A stretch of DNA of 64,000 nt, taken from NCBI GenBank assembly GCA_902790015.1, contig CADAQF010000003.1, positions 124,001 to 188,000 of the forward strand. Reading direction: 5' to 3'. The DNA is from an uncultured Eubacteriales bacterium. Lineage in GTDB: Bacteria > Bacillota > Clostridia > Christensenellales > Aristaeellaceae. A program made the position numbers and the translations under genes. A model generated the notes under the pieces. The model saw nothing but the letters and a program-made list of their open reading frames with translations. It was not told the origin of the DNA and searched no databases. Positions 50,460 through 59,092 of this stretch are shown piece after piece (the stretch's first letter is position 1; every line of letters starts with the position of its first letter).

Positions 50460-52880
50460 ATGCAGATCATCCTGATACCGAAGAACATTTACCGTGTCCT
50501 TTCCGGGAGGCTGATGGGAGATATCGATTTTCTGCCCGGAGATCAGAAACGGGGACTCATTCAGTTTTACCGCGCAGCGCTGAACGGGGCGGTCTCTCAG
50601 GAAGCGCTGAGGCGCATCTTCCCGGAGGACGGGCCGCGCCCGCGCCTCCAGTCGGACCTGATGAACCGTTCTTCCTCCACCTCCCTGCCCCGCTTCCTTA
50701 GGGAAGAATTTGAGCGCACACTTCCGGTGCAGGCGATGGCGCGCAACCTGTCCGGCATGCTGGGAGGGCTGGTATATCAGACGGAGACCCTGTTTCAGAC
50801 CCTCAACGTGTTCGAAGACACCTGTTTCGGGCAGGATTATTTCATCACCCCGCAGATCAGGGAGTTCCTGGTCTCCCTTCGCCTCCATCAGAAGGACAAC
50901 AGCTATAATCATCTGGTATTTCTGTGCGCATACAGGCTTTCCTGGCTGATCCTGTTTTCCTTCTACGGCGCACAGATGAACGATCCGGTGCTGGCCCGGC
51001 TGTGCTTTGAGGCGGATCCGGCCAAGGCCTGGGAGGCTGTCCGCGCTTCCTCCTCGTCCCACTGGCAGGTAATGACCGCTGCGGAGAGCCTGAGCGCCTG
51101 TGCTCCGATGCCGCGGGAAAAATATGTCACTTTGTCCGTCACGCCCGAAACGGTCGCCTACCGCTTGCAGCGGGATCATCGGCTCCTGTTAAGCGGCATG
51201 GGAGGCAGCGGCAAGACGGAACTGGTCAGGCAGGCGCTCACGCTGGTGACCGCCTACAGACGAGTGGCCTTTGTACAGGTGGAAGGCGGCCTGGCGGAAA
51301 GCTTCCGTGTCGCTTTTCCTGAAACAGACGAAAAAAAGGACGACGCCTTTTTCGCCGCGGTTCGGGCCAGAATGGAGGAAGAGCAGTCCCTGCTGGTGCT
51401 GGACCAGGCGAGGGACGCCATCAACTATGACGAACTGTCAGCCTGGCAGTGCGACCTGCTTGCCACCGACAGACGGGAGGAACTGCCCGGCTTCAGCGTC
51501 CTGCATCTGGAACCGCTCGACCGGGACGCTTCGGAACGCCTGCTGCGCTTATCCGCCGGGCTTCCTCTGGAAAGGCAGTCCGTCAGATCCGCCGATACCC
51601 TGTACCGTTTTACCGGCGGCCATCCGCTTACGCTGTCTTTGCTGGGAGCGCTGTGCAAAACCAATTACTGGACGGAGCAGCAGCTGGCTGAACGGCTGGC
51701 AAAGCAGAGCTTCGCGTCGCTGACCCTGCCCGCGGCCGGGCAGGAGCGGAGCCTGCCGGATTATATGAACCATCTGCTGCGGCTGGAGGAACTGGACAAA
51801 AAGGACACCCGCCTGCTGCGCTTTATCGCCATGTTCCCGCTCAGGGCCTGGAAGCCCGACGAGCTGACGGAGCTTACGTCGCCGGAGCGGATGCTGAAGC
51901 TTTCCGAAAAAAGCCTGCTGCAGCGCGGAAAGCAGGGATATCTGATGCATCCTGTCATCGCGGAGACCCTGCGCGCCAGGCCCTACAGCGCGGACGAGTT
52001 CCCTGAATACTGGAGGCGCTGCGCTGAATCGCTGGACGACAACAGCGGGCCGGACACTCCCCGCACCGCCGAGCTGGCCGTCGCGGCCCTTTTGCGCTGC
52101 GACACCCGCCTGAACGAGGACGCGCTGCTGGCCCTGACCGGCATCGAGCGCAAGGTCATGACCTTCGGCCCCTCGATCCAGAAGCACGACCTTCCCGGCC
52201 TGCATCAGCGCTGGCTGGACAGTCATCCGCATACGCCCGACGATGAGATCAACCTTCACGTGATAAAGATGCTGTGGGCTTTGGTCGGAAGCGGGGACGA
52301 ATACGCCGCCTCCGCCGAGGCGCTTACGCAGTATCCCGCGGAAACGCTTCAGCGGCATCCCCGGTATGAGCTTCTGCTGAACGTACTGGAGATCGGAGGC
52401 AACAGGATCAACCGAGAGCTGCTGGACCGGCTATTTGCCATGCTCCGCCCTGACGACGGCAGCCCGGACCAGCTGATCATGTATCTGAACTTTCTGGGAG
52501 GGAAGCAGCGCATGCTGGACAAGCAGCCGGAACAGGCGCTCGAGACGCTCGCGCAGGCCCGGCCCTTCATCAAGCCCGGCTCCGTCAAGGAGGCCGCCAA
52601 CGACACCCGTACCGCCTACTGCCTGGCCGACCTGGGCCGCTGGCAGGAAACCCTCCCGCTGATGCGCAGGGTGCTGGAAAACCTCCGCGCCCGGGGCTAT
52701 GCGGAGGACTCCCAGACGATGGTTTCCACCCGCAACTCCTACCTGTATTTTCTGGGAAAGTGTACGGACCTTAGCGGGCGATGGACGAACTGCAGGCCTC
52801 GGTCGCGGCCATGCGGCGGGAGGGAAAGCAGGATTCTTTTAACTATGTGTGCGTCCTCCAGAGCTATGCGGACCTGCTGA
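50460..52880 (+). CDS. STAND-type NTPase with C-terminal repeats (frameshifted)
   Basis: Start ATG 50460 follows GAGGCGG. Residues about 1-235 form a helical N-terminal domain I do not recognise. The NTPase core has Walker A GMGGSGKTELVRQ (residues about 246-258), Walker B LLVLDQA (about 310-316) and GGHPLTLSLLG (about 386-396), the GxP-type motif of NB-ARC/STAND proteins. A winged-helix region and TPR-like helices follow. After codon 773 a frame change makes the last ~34 residues nonsense; the true continuation is the frame at 52781-53134. Family members act as ligand-triggered switches in regulation or phage defence. Confidence 0.75.
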   Translation: MQIILIPKNIYRVLSGRLMGDIDFLPGDQKRGLIQFYRAALNGAVSQEALRRIFPEDGPRPRLQSDLMNRSSSTSLPRFLREEFERTLPVQAMARNLSGMLGGLVYQTETLFQTLNVFEDTCFGQDYFITPQIREFLVSLRLHQKDNSYNHLVFLCAYRLSWLILFSFYGAQMNDPVLARLCFEADPAKAWEAVRASSSSHWQVMTAAESLSACAPMPREKYVTLSVTPETVAYRLQRDHRLLLSGMGGSGKTELVRQALTLVTAYRRVAFVQVEGGLAESFRVAFPETDEKKDDAFFAAVRARMEEEQSLLVLDQARDAINYDELSAWQCDLLATDRREELPGFSVLHLEPLDRDASERLLRLSAGLPLERQSVRSADTLYRFTGGHPLTLSLLGALCKTNYWTEQQLAERLAKQSFASLTLPAAGQERSLPDYMNHLLRLEELDKKDTRLLRFIAMFPLRAWKPDELTELTSPERMLKLSEKSLLQRGKQGYLMHPVIAETLRARPYSADEFPEYWRRCAESLDDNSGPDTPRTAELAVAALLRCDTRLNEDALLALTGIERKVMTFGPSIQKHDLPGLHQRWLDSHPHTPDDEINLHVIKMLWALVGSGDEYAASAEALTQYPAETLQRHPRYELLLNVLEIGGNRINRELLDRLFAMLRPDDGSPDQLIMYLNFLGGKQRMLDKQPEQALETLAQARPFIKPGSVKEAANDTRTAYCLADLGRWQETLPLMRRVLENLRARGYAEDSQTMVSTRNSYLYFLGKCTDLSGRWTNCRPRSRPCGGRESRILLTMCASSRAMRTC

Positions 52881-53134
52881 CGGAAAACGGGGAGTATGAA
52901 CAGGCGGAAACAGTGATCCGGGAAGCGCTCGGCATCCTGCCCGATGAGATGACCCTTTATCCCGCCAGTCTGGTCAGGGCGGGCCATATCTTCCTGCATA
53001 ACGGGAAACTGCTGGAGGCGCTCGGCGCGGCGACGCTTTCGCCGGAGCTGAGTGAACAGCACTTCGGCCCCGAAAGCGAAAGCGCCGCAAAAGCCCGGGC
53101 GCTCAAGGAATCCGTCCTGGAAGCGATGGGATGA
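52781..53134 (+). pseudogene. C-terminal TPR fragment of the STAND NTPase, displaced by frameshift
   Basis: A 117-residue frame in the -1 register, starting within the 3' end of the NTPase frame. It continues the TPR pattern (YADLLTENGEYEQAETVIREAL, VRAGHIFLHNGKLLEALGAA). Adding one G to the run at 52776-52778 would read ...DLSG-AMDELQAS... without interruption, giving about 891 residues in total. It has no convincing ribosome site of its own. Either a real inactivating deletion, a phase-variable homopolymer, or an assembly error. Confidence 0.75.
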
Positions 53135-53254
53135 AAGGCGTTCATCTGATCCTGAAGCCTGATTCCTGTTATCATTTATAACGTGTACGGACCTCATGTG
53201 CCGCTTCGGCCCTTTAATGCCGCCGTTGCGGAACGGCGCGATCGCCCCGTGTGT

Positions 53255-53731
53255 TCAATCCTTTTCGTAATACACAATATCCATCCGGTTATTGATTTTT
53301 TCGATCTGTCCGGTCTGATGGTATCCCATTTTCTCGTACAGGTGCAGATTTCCTTTTTCCTGCAATATGGTGTCCAAACACCAATGATCGGAACCGTGTA
53401 TTTGTTCTGCCGCAGTGATGGCCGCCTGCGCGTAGCCCTTGTTCCTGTGTTCCGGCATGATCCACATAGGGGATATTCTTTTTCTGCTCCCGTCTTTTTT
53501 GTCAACCACCCGAAGTGCCCCGACAGTTTCATCCCCGGCCACGATGAAATAATACTTTGTCCACGGCTGCCGGTACCTTGCCATGACCTTTTCAAAGCTT
53601 TCGGCGGCCGGACTCATTTCATAGTCCTGATATTTGTAAAGCAGGCCGGAAAATGCTCGCACCTGCATTTCCCAGATGGTTCTCATGTCATCCTCTGCCG
53701 CAGGTATCAATTCCACATTATTCAAACTCAT
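53255..53731 (-). CDS. GNAT family N-acetyltransferase (1)
   Basis: A 158-residue acetyltransferase. MWIMPEHRNKGYAQAAITAAEQ (near residue 90) is the acetyl-CoA binding motif A, and LHLYEKMGYHQTGQ is motif B. ATG 53731 is preferred because GGAGGAGG lies just before and the fold begins there. Substrate unknown. Head of the string on the minus strand is the hydrolase gene at 53778-54521. Confidence 0.88.
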   Translation of the reverse strand: MSLNNVELIPAAEDDMRTIWEMQVRAFSGLLYKYQDYEMSPAAESFEKVMARYRQPWTKYYFIVAGDETVGALRVVDKKDGSRKRISPMWIMPEHRNKGYAQAAITAAEQIHGSDHWCLDTILQEKGNLHLYEKMGYHQTGQIEKINNRMDIVYYEKD

Positions 53732-53777
53732 GGTTAACCTCCTCCCCGCCGCCGCTGACGGCTGTGTGGGAGCCTTT

Positions 53778-54521
53778 TTATTGTTCAATCATTTCCAGAA
53801 GGTCATTTACATATACCTCCGGATGATTGATGGAATACTCCCCGTGATACAGGCCGGTCTTTTTCTCAAGCCGGCTTCCGGGCAGCGCCTCATGCAACAG
53901 CTCTGCAGAGCGGATCATCTTTTTCTGTTCTTTTTCACCGACTACGATGCGAACCTGAGCGCGGCTTTTTTGGATTCCCGGATCCAATGTATATCCTGTA
54001 TTTGCCTTCAGAAATGCGATCATGCTGCTTTTCGGGATTTTCGGAGTATCTGTGTAATAATCCCCGAACAGATCGTCACGAATGCGAAGATAACGGAACT
54101 GCATTCTGGCAAACCATTTCTTCCGGATCAGGCTGTAGCCAGACGCAAAGGCCGGACCGATCAAGGCGTTTGTTATCCTGGAAGGAAGAACGGACGCGCT
54201 TTCGATGATGGCATACCGGCAGATATCCCCGCGCTGCGACAGCATCTCGGCCAATACCTGAGCGCCGAGAGAGAGCCCACCGATCAACAGGACGGATCCG
54301 CCGTACAAACGATCTGTAAAGGCCATGATCCGGCCCGCATTTTCCTCTATACTGACGAAATCCGCATCGCTGTCCGCATGTCCGTCAAGGATCGGCAATA
54401 CTACATGGTAACGATCCCCGAGAAGCTCCGCTTCCGCTCTGTAATTCCACCATGACAGCCCGCCGCCGTGCAGCAGCATAATGACTTCATGGTTTTTTTC
54501 CCCGTATTCAATGATCTTCAT
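53778..54521 (-). CDS. Alpha/beta hydrolase
   Basis: A 247-residue alpha/beta hydrolase. The oxyanion region is MLLHGGGLSWWNY, the nucleophile elbow GGLSLGAQ has Ser near residue 84, and the late Asp/His region includes VVGEKEQKKM and LYHGEYSINHPE with the likely catalytic His. GGAG is about 9 bases upstream of ATG 54521. No signal peptide. Ester or small-molecule hydrolysis is likely; the substrate is unknown. Confidence 0.85.
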   Translation of the reverse strand: MKIIEYGEKNHEVIMLLHGGGLSWWNYRAEAELLGDRYHVVLPILDGHADSDADFVSIEENAGRIMAFTDRLYGGSVLLIGGLSLGAQVLAEMLSQRGDICRYAIIESASVLPSRITNALIGPAFASGYSLIRKKWFARMQFRYLRIRDDLFGDYYTDTPKIPKSSMIAFLKANTGYTLDPGIQKSRAQVRIVVGEKEQKKMIRSAELLHEALPGSRLEKKTGLYHGEYSINHPEVYVNDLLEMIEQ

Positions 54522-54548
54522 GTTGCTCCACTTCTCCGTTATTTCGAT

Positions 54549-54911
54549 TCATGTCTGATCCGGATAATCCCAGAAATGCCCCTTATGGAAGTTTTCATTT
54601 CCCAAGGGGACAGCGGTCAGCCTGAAGATCACGCATCCGTCCGGACAGACGATCGTTTTTGTATATTTACCGTCACCCCCGAGGTTTTCAAGATCGCCTC
54701 CGCTGCGCACGGCTTCCATCAAAGGATAGAGCATCATCATCGTCTTTGAACAGATACCGTACCCATCCCTGTTTACAGGGCATCCATATGTGCAGGTGTA
54801 TCTGTCGCCGATTTCTTCTCCGTTGCGGCAATATCTCTCGGTATGGTCGCCGTGCAGGAAGCCGGTAACTTCTACGCTGAACTCATATTCCTCCTGATAC
54901 CACTTTTTCAT
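54549..54911 (-). CDS. TIGR04076-like small protein
   Basis: A 120-residue cysteine-containing protein. The arrangement CRNGEEIGDRYTCTYGCPVNRDGYGICSKTM, then LYPLMEAVRSGGDLENLG and a final CPDGCVIFRLTAV resembles the TIGR04076 family, of unknown function. GAGGAGG precedes ATG 54911; the ATG at 54926 is upstream of that site and rejected. The cysteines could bind a metal. Assignment is from memory of the pattern only. (Motif given in two parts: CRNGEEIGDRYTC and TYGCPVNRDGYGIC.). Confidence 0.55.
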   Translation of the reverse strand: MKKWYQEEYEFSVEVTGFLHGDHTERYCRNGEEIGDRYTCTYGCPVNRDGYGICSKTMMMLYPLMEAVRSGGDLENLGGDGKYTKTIVCPDGCVIFRLTAVPLGNENFHKGHFWDYPDQT

Positions 54912-54963
54912 GACAGTCCTCCTCACAGCCGCCGCGCCGTCCCTCAGGGTGAAGCGTTTGCCG

Positions 54964-55422
54964 TTAACCCAGATACATTACGTAGATCTGACAAGGATTA
55001 TCTTCTCCCCAAAGCTCATTCATCACTTCGAATTCTTTAAACCCCAAAGACCGATAGAAATGATTCGTGATATCATAATCGTCGTAAACGCCCATTTTTA
55101 CTGTCTTGACCTGCATGAATGAATACCCGGCCCTGACGGCCGCATTTTTCGCCTCTTCGAACAGCGCTCTTCCTGTGCCCTTGCGGTGGTGTTCCTTCAC
55201 AACGCCCATGACCGCCAGCTCCACGGTCTCTTTGCCCGTTTCCTTCAGGCAGAGAAAGCCCGTATATTTTTCTCCTTCTTTGGCCGCAATGAACAGCCAG
55301 TCAGCGCAGTCCGAGATATACTTTTCTCTGCTCGAATCAACCTCAAACCAATCATGCAATGCTTCCAGAATGCTTCTGGCTATGCTTCTCTTTTTATCCG
55401 CATCCCTGATCTGTTCAATCAT
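54964..55422 (-). CDS. GNAT family N-acetyltransferase (2)
   Basis: A 152-residue acetyltransferase. VMGVVKEHHRKGTGRALFEE is the acetyl-CoA motif and FYRSLGFKEFEVMNELWGED the C-terminal motif. Three consecutive ATG codons (55428, 55425, 55422) follow GGAGG; 55422 has the best 8-base spacing. Substrate unknown. It shares the accessory block with two other GNATs. Confidence 0.87.
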   Translation of the reverse strand: MIEQIRDADKKRSIARSILEALHDWFEVDSSREKYISDCADWLFIAAKEGEKYTGFLCLKETGKETVELAVMGVVKEHHRKGTGRALFEEAKNAAVRAGYSFMQVKTVKMGVYDDYDITNHFYRSLGFKEFEVMNELWGEDNPCQIYVMYLG

Positions 55423-55495
55423 CATCATTTCCTCCAAAATCCCGGGCTGCCGTCCGGACAGCATGTTCAGGAAGGAACATATCGAAAATCCGGAT

Positions 55496-55978
55496 CTATA
55501 ATTCGCGCTTCAGATAACCGCATGTGAAAGGGAAAAATTCGAACTTCCGGGTTCCTGTATGAATGGCCCCGTTTTGTTCATACCACCTGCGAAGGACAGT
55601 GTTCTGTTCAACGATCCCGATATTCATAATGTGGCATCCCATGTTTTTGGCAACGGAAAATGAATGCCAAAGCAGCTGCCTGCCAATTCCCCGATGTCTG
55701 TATTGCGGTAAAACGGCAAGATTATTCAATTCGCATTCCCCGTTTTCCTGAATCAGGAGAGCGTAGTAGCCGCACAAAACACAGTCCTCTTCGGCAACAA
55801 ACATAGGCCTGTGTTCTTCATCCAAATGCCGATACAGCCTGTCATCTGAAACAGCGAATGGAGTAAACCGCGGTGCGTTTTCCCTTGTGATTCCGAATTC
55901 GGCCGCGACTGTCATGAAACTGCTTCGTATCAGGCTCACACACATGGGGATATCTTCCCGTTTCACTTCCCGTATCAT
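55496..55978 (-). CDS. GNAT family N-acetyltransferase (3)
   Basis: A 160-residue acetyltransferase. ELNNLAVLPQYRHRGIGRQL near residue 90 is the acetyl-CoA binding loop and LRRWYEQNGAIHTGTRKFEF the C-terminal motif. ATG 55978 follows GGAG by 6 bases; the ATG at 55990 has no ribosome site. Substrate unknown. Confidence 0.88.
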   Translation of the reverse strand: MIREVKREDIPMCVSLIRSSFMTVAAEFGITRENAPRFTPFAVSDDRLYRHLDEEHRPMFVAEEDCVLCGYYALLIQENGECELNNLAVLPQYRHRGIGRQLLWHSFSVAKNMGCHIMNIGIVEQNTVLRRWYEQNGAIHTGTRKFEFFPFTCGYLKREL

Positions 55979-56117
55979 GTTTAACTCCATGGAGTTTCAG
56001 TTTGTCAACCATATTTCATTTGCCTAAGATGGTCCGCATCCTTCGGTTCAGGTGGCGCGTAAATGAAATCCTGTTACCGGCGGTCCAGGCAGCATACAGT
56101 CCCGACGTGAATGAATC

Positions 56118-56262
56118 AGCTCCGCCATGATTTGCGCTTCGCGCATGATTTCTCGCTTCGCCCGGTGAATTGAATGGCGTCTTATGCGCCGCAGCGCAAT
56201 TCATGCCCGCAGGGCAAATCATGACGCGCAGCATCAATTCACGCATCGTCAGGCGCAATTCT
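56118..56262. repeat. Interspersed palindromic repeat array
   Basis: About 145 bases built from imperfect 18-21 base units that combine ATGATT/AATCAT or AATTCATG with small GC hairpins (TGCGCTTCGCGCATGATT, CCCGCAGGGCAAATCATG, ACGCGCAGCATCAATTCACG). Left-half units read in one orientation and right-half units in the other, so the whole folds as a degenerate long hairpin. It fills the gap after the GNAT gene and extends into the last codons of the methyltransferase gene at 56239. It resembles repetitive extragenic palindromes. Confidence 0.65.
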
Positions 56263-57378
56263 TTGTCGAGACAGTGATGCCACTGTCTCCACATGATCCG
56301 TATGCGGGAACATATCCACGGGCTGGACGGCATGGAGGCGGTAGCCGGCGGACGACAGGGCTTTCAGGTCCCGGGCTTGGGTCACGGGGTTGCAGGAAAT
56401 ATAGCATATCCTTTCCGGACGGAGGGACAGCAGGGCATCCAGCGCGGCGGCGTCCAGGCCGGAGCGGGGCGGGTCCAGCAGGGCGAGAGAAATGTCTTTC
56501 ATGGACCGCATCAGCGAGGCGTCCCCCTGCAGGAAGGAGACGTTGCCGGCGCCGTTTATTTTCGCCATGGACCGGGCGTTTTGGATAGCGGAATGGTTTA
56601 TTTCGATGCCGGTCACGCGCTTTACCTGCCGTGACGCCAGCAGGCCGATCAGGCCGATGCCGCAGTATACGTCCAGCGCGCTGTCGTCCGGCCGCAGGCC
56701 GGACATATCGAGGGCCTTCTGATAAAGAACCTGCGCCTGCGCGGTGTTAATCTGATAAAAGGACCTGGAGGAGAGGATCACGTGAAGGCCCAGGAATTCA
56801 TCTCTGATCGTGCCGGGACCGGCCAGCACCTTTTCTCTGGTACCCAGTACCAGGCTCCCGGGGCGCGGGTTGACGTTCTGCACGACGGTCTTTACGCAGG
56901 GGCAGCGTTCCATCAGCTCCCGCGCGATTTCGTCGGAGCAGGGGAAGGCTTCCTGCGCTGTAACGACCGTGACCAGGGCTTCACCGGTTTTTATCGCATA
57001 GCGTACCTGAACAAAGCGGATCAGGCCGCTGCGCCGGTCTTCGTCGTAAGCTTTGATATGCCGCGCGTTCAGAATCCCGCGCAGGACGCGTACGACGCGG
57101 TCAGCCTCCTCGTTTTCAAGCAGGCATTCCTCCACAGGCAGCACATAGTGCGTCCCATAGGCGAAGGTGCCGCTAATCAGTCCGCTTTTGTCGTGGGCAA
57201 AGGCGGATATCACCTTGTTGCGGTAATGATAAGGCGTCTCCATGCCTATGATCGGATAAACGTCTGCTCCGGGAAAAAGCCGGGCAGTATATTTTTGCTT
57301 GAAGGCGAGCTGCTGTTCATATGGAACGGAAAGGCGGGTGCATCCGCCGCAGCGGCGCGCCTGCAGGGGACAATTCAT
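56239..57378 (-). CDS. RlmD/TrmA-family RNA (uracil-5-)-methyltransferase
   Basis: A 379-residue class I SAM methyltransferase that makes 5-methyluridine in rRNA or tRNA. N-terminal cysteines (CPLQARRCGGC) and CLLENE could bind an iron-sulfur cluster. SAM motif I is LDVYCGIGLIGLLAS near residue 235, then FLQGDA, ALLDPPRSGL near residue 310, and the catalytic cysteine motif YISCNP. Shorter than most RlmD because the TRAM domain is missing. The last seven codons lie in the palindromic repeat, so the C-terminal tail looks altered by it. Confidence 0.9.
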   Translation of the reverse strand: MNCPLQARRCGGCTRLSVPYEQQLAFKQKYTARLFPGADVYPIIGMETPYHYRNKVISAFAHDKSGLISGTFAYGTHYVLPVEECLLENEEADRVVRVLRGILNARHIKAYDEDRRSGLIRFVQVRYAIKTGEALVTVVTAQEAFPCSDEIARELMERCPCVKTVVQNVNPRPGSLVLGTREKVLAGPGTIRDEFLGLHVILSSRSFYQINTAQAQVLYQKALDMSGLRPDDSALDVYCGIGLIGLLASRQVKRVTGIEINHSAIQNARSMAKINGAGNVSFLQGDASLMRSMKDISLALLDPPRSGLDAAALDALLSLRPERICYISCNPVTQARDLKALSSAGYRLHAVQPVDMFPHTDHVETVASLSRQRIAPDDA

Positions 57379-57425
57379 TTGTTACCTCCTCAGGCCGTAT
57401 CAAAAGCTTTTTTAAGCGATGCGCT

Positions 57426-58646
57426 TCATTTTCTGACCCGGCGAATGGCGTCGATGCGCTGACTGAGTGTCGGATGGGAATAGTTGAGCTTGACCATCAG
57501 CGGATCCGGAGCCAGGTCGGCATAGTTTTCCCTGGCCAGCTTTTTAAGCCCCGTGATCAGATGTTCCGCATAGCCTTCCTGGGCCGCCTGGGCGTCGGCG
57601 CGGTATTCCGCCCTGCGTGACAGGGTGTTGCCGATCAGCCCGAACAGCGGAGAAATCAGCGCGAATTCAACATTCATGATGAGCAGCAGCGCGAAGCCGT
57701 AGTTTACTTTGCTGAACCCGAACCACGGGAATATATCCGGGGTTCTCAGCGTCAGCCAGGAAAGAGCGCCGACAATCAGCATCTGAACAAAGGAAAGCGC
57801 CTGGTTCCTGAGCGTATCCTTATGCAGCCCATGTCCCATCTCGTGGGCAAAAACGGCCATGATCTCATCGGGCGTCATGGCAGCTAAAAGCGTATCATAC
57901 AGTACGATCGTTTTCATTTTTCCAAAGCCGGTGAAGTAGGCGTTGGATTTCGTGGACCTTCTGGACGCGTCCATGACCTGAATGGCCCGCACATGATATC
58001 CGTGTTTTTCAAGCATCGCGGTAAGCCTGGCTTTAAGCTCTCCGTCCTCCAGCGGCGTGAACTTGTTGAATACCTTGCTGAATACGGGATACAGGAAGGA
58101 AATAAAAAGCGCGACCAGGGTCATTATGCCCGCAAATACGACGATCATCCAGTCGCCCAGCCGCTGATGCGCCCACATCAGCAGCGATCCTACGCCGATG
58201 ATCAGCGCCAGCCCGATCAGGAAGCTTTTCAGCTGATCCAGCCAGAAGGTTTTGGGAGTGGTTTTGTTGAAGCCGTATTTTTCTTCGATGACCATGGTTT
58301 TATACCATGCAAAAGGCAGGCCGATAATATCCGTCAGCGAGGACAGGACCAGCACCCCTGCCATCTGCATGAACGGCGTGTCCGGAAAAAGCCCCGCAAA
58401 ATGTGCATAAGCGTCCGAGATAAGCAGCAGCAGTACCGCGGCGGTGCCCGCCGTTCCGGATATGATGCCGAAACGGCTGTTTTCACCGTGATAATTCCGC
58501 CATTTCTGATAAGTTTCCTGATCATAGACGTCTTTCACGTTCGCCGGGATTGGGTTTTTCACAGACCGCCAGTCCAGCCATCTTATCAGCATCTCATACA
58601 GATAGATGATCATCAGCGCGATGACGGCCGTCAGCTTATAGTTCAT
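57426..58646 (-). CDS. M48 family zinc metalloprotease (Ste24-like)
   Basis: A 406-residue membrane protease. The zinc motif HEMGH is in VFAHEMGHGLHKDTLRNQAL near residue 275; the third ligand glutamate is in SRRAEYRADAQAA near residue 350. Four or five membrane helices precede and follow it (FLIGLALIIGVGSLLMWA, WMIVVFAGIMTLVALFISFL). The Ste24-type N-terminal domain is present. ATG 58646 follows GGAGG. Such enzymes process or degrade membrane proteins. It is separated from the trp operon by the T-box region. Confidence 0.92.
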   Translation of the reverse strand: MNYKLTAVIALMIIYLYEMLIRWLDWRSVKNPIPANVKDVYDQETYQKWRNYHGENSRFGIISGTAGTAAVLLLLISDAYAHFAGLFPDTPFMQMAGVLVLSSLTDIIGLPFAWYKTMVIEEKYGFNKTTPKTFWLDQLKSFLIGLALIIGVGSLLMWAHQRLGDWMIVVFAGIMTLVALFISFLYPVFSKVFNKFTPLEDGELKARLTAMLEKHGYHVRAIQVMDASRRSTKSNAYFTGFGKMKTIVLYDTLLAAMTPDEIMAVFAHEMGHGLHKDTLRNQALSFVQMLIVGALSWLTLRTPDIFPWFGFSKVNYGFALLLIMNVEFALISPLFGLIGNTLSRRAEYRADAQAAQEGYAEHLITGLKKLARENYADLAPDPLMVKLNYSHPTLSQRIDAIRRVRK

Positions 58647-58768
58647 AAAACGGCACCTCCAGCCTTTATGACGGGTTGCATATATTATATCAGCCCCGCC
58701 ATATTCCCGCAAGCCAAATGAACGCGGAACAGGAAGCGTGAGAAACATCATAAAAACAATCCTGTTCC

Positions 58769-58797
58769 TTGACAATGGGTAAATTTCGGGATATACT
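58769..58797 (+). promoter_or_regulatory. trp operon promoter
   Basis: TTGACA (58769-58774), a 17-base spacer and TATACT (58792-58797). Transcription would begin near 58804 and produce the T-box leader. Confidence 0.85.
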
Positions 58798-58803
58798 GCG
58801 CTA

Positions 58804-59070
58804 AACCGATGAAGCGGAAGGCAGACGGAGCCAGAGCCTGCAGCGAGCCCGGGACGGTGGAAGCCGGGTGTGTGATCAGTCCGTCATGATGGGCCGCCGA
58901 GGGCATGGTCAAAGGCCGCAGGGCCGAGTATGCCATGACGAAGGGGGATGCGTAAGTTCCCGGGGATATGAAGGTATCCCGCAAAGGGGTGCGGCTCGCG
59001 CCGCAAATCAGGGTGGCACCGCGGATTATGCGTAATTCGTCCCTGGCAGTTTGCACTGCCGGGGATTTTA
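58804..59070 (+). ncRNA. Tryptophan T-box riboswitch
   Basis: The T-box sequence AGGGTGGCACCGCGG is at 59010-59024. Its bulge TGGC would pair with the tRNA end, and the C suits the G discriminator of tRNA-Trp. Stem I includes GACGGA (58824-58829) with TCCGTC (58880-58885), and a TGG codon in the adjoining specifier loop (58890-58892). A terminator CCCTGGCAG/CTGCCGGGG (59041-59049 and 59056-59064) followed by TTTTAATTT competes with the antiterminator. Uncharged tRNA-Trp would allow readthrough into trpE. Confidence 0.93.
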
Positions 59071-59092
59071 ATTTGCAAAAAGGAGGGACATT

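Noticed and set aside
53221..53238. CGCCGTT-GCGG-AACGGCG hairpin as a terminator
   Set aside because: The stem is perfect, but no T run follows on either strand, so I left it out of the feature list.
56118..56262. CRISPR array
   Set aside because: Units are 18-21 bases, imperfect, inverted between halves and lack unique spacers; no cas genes are present.
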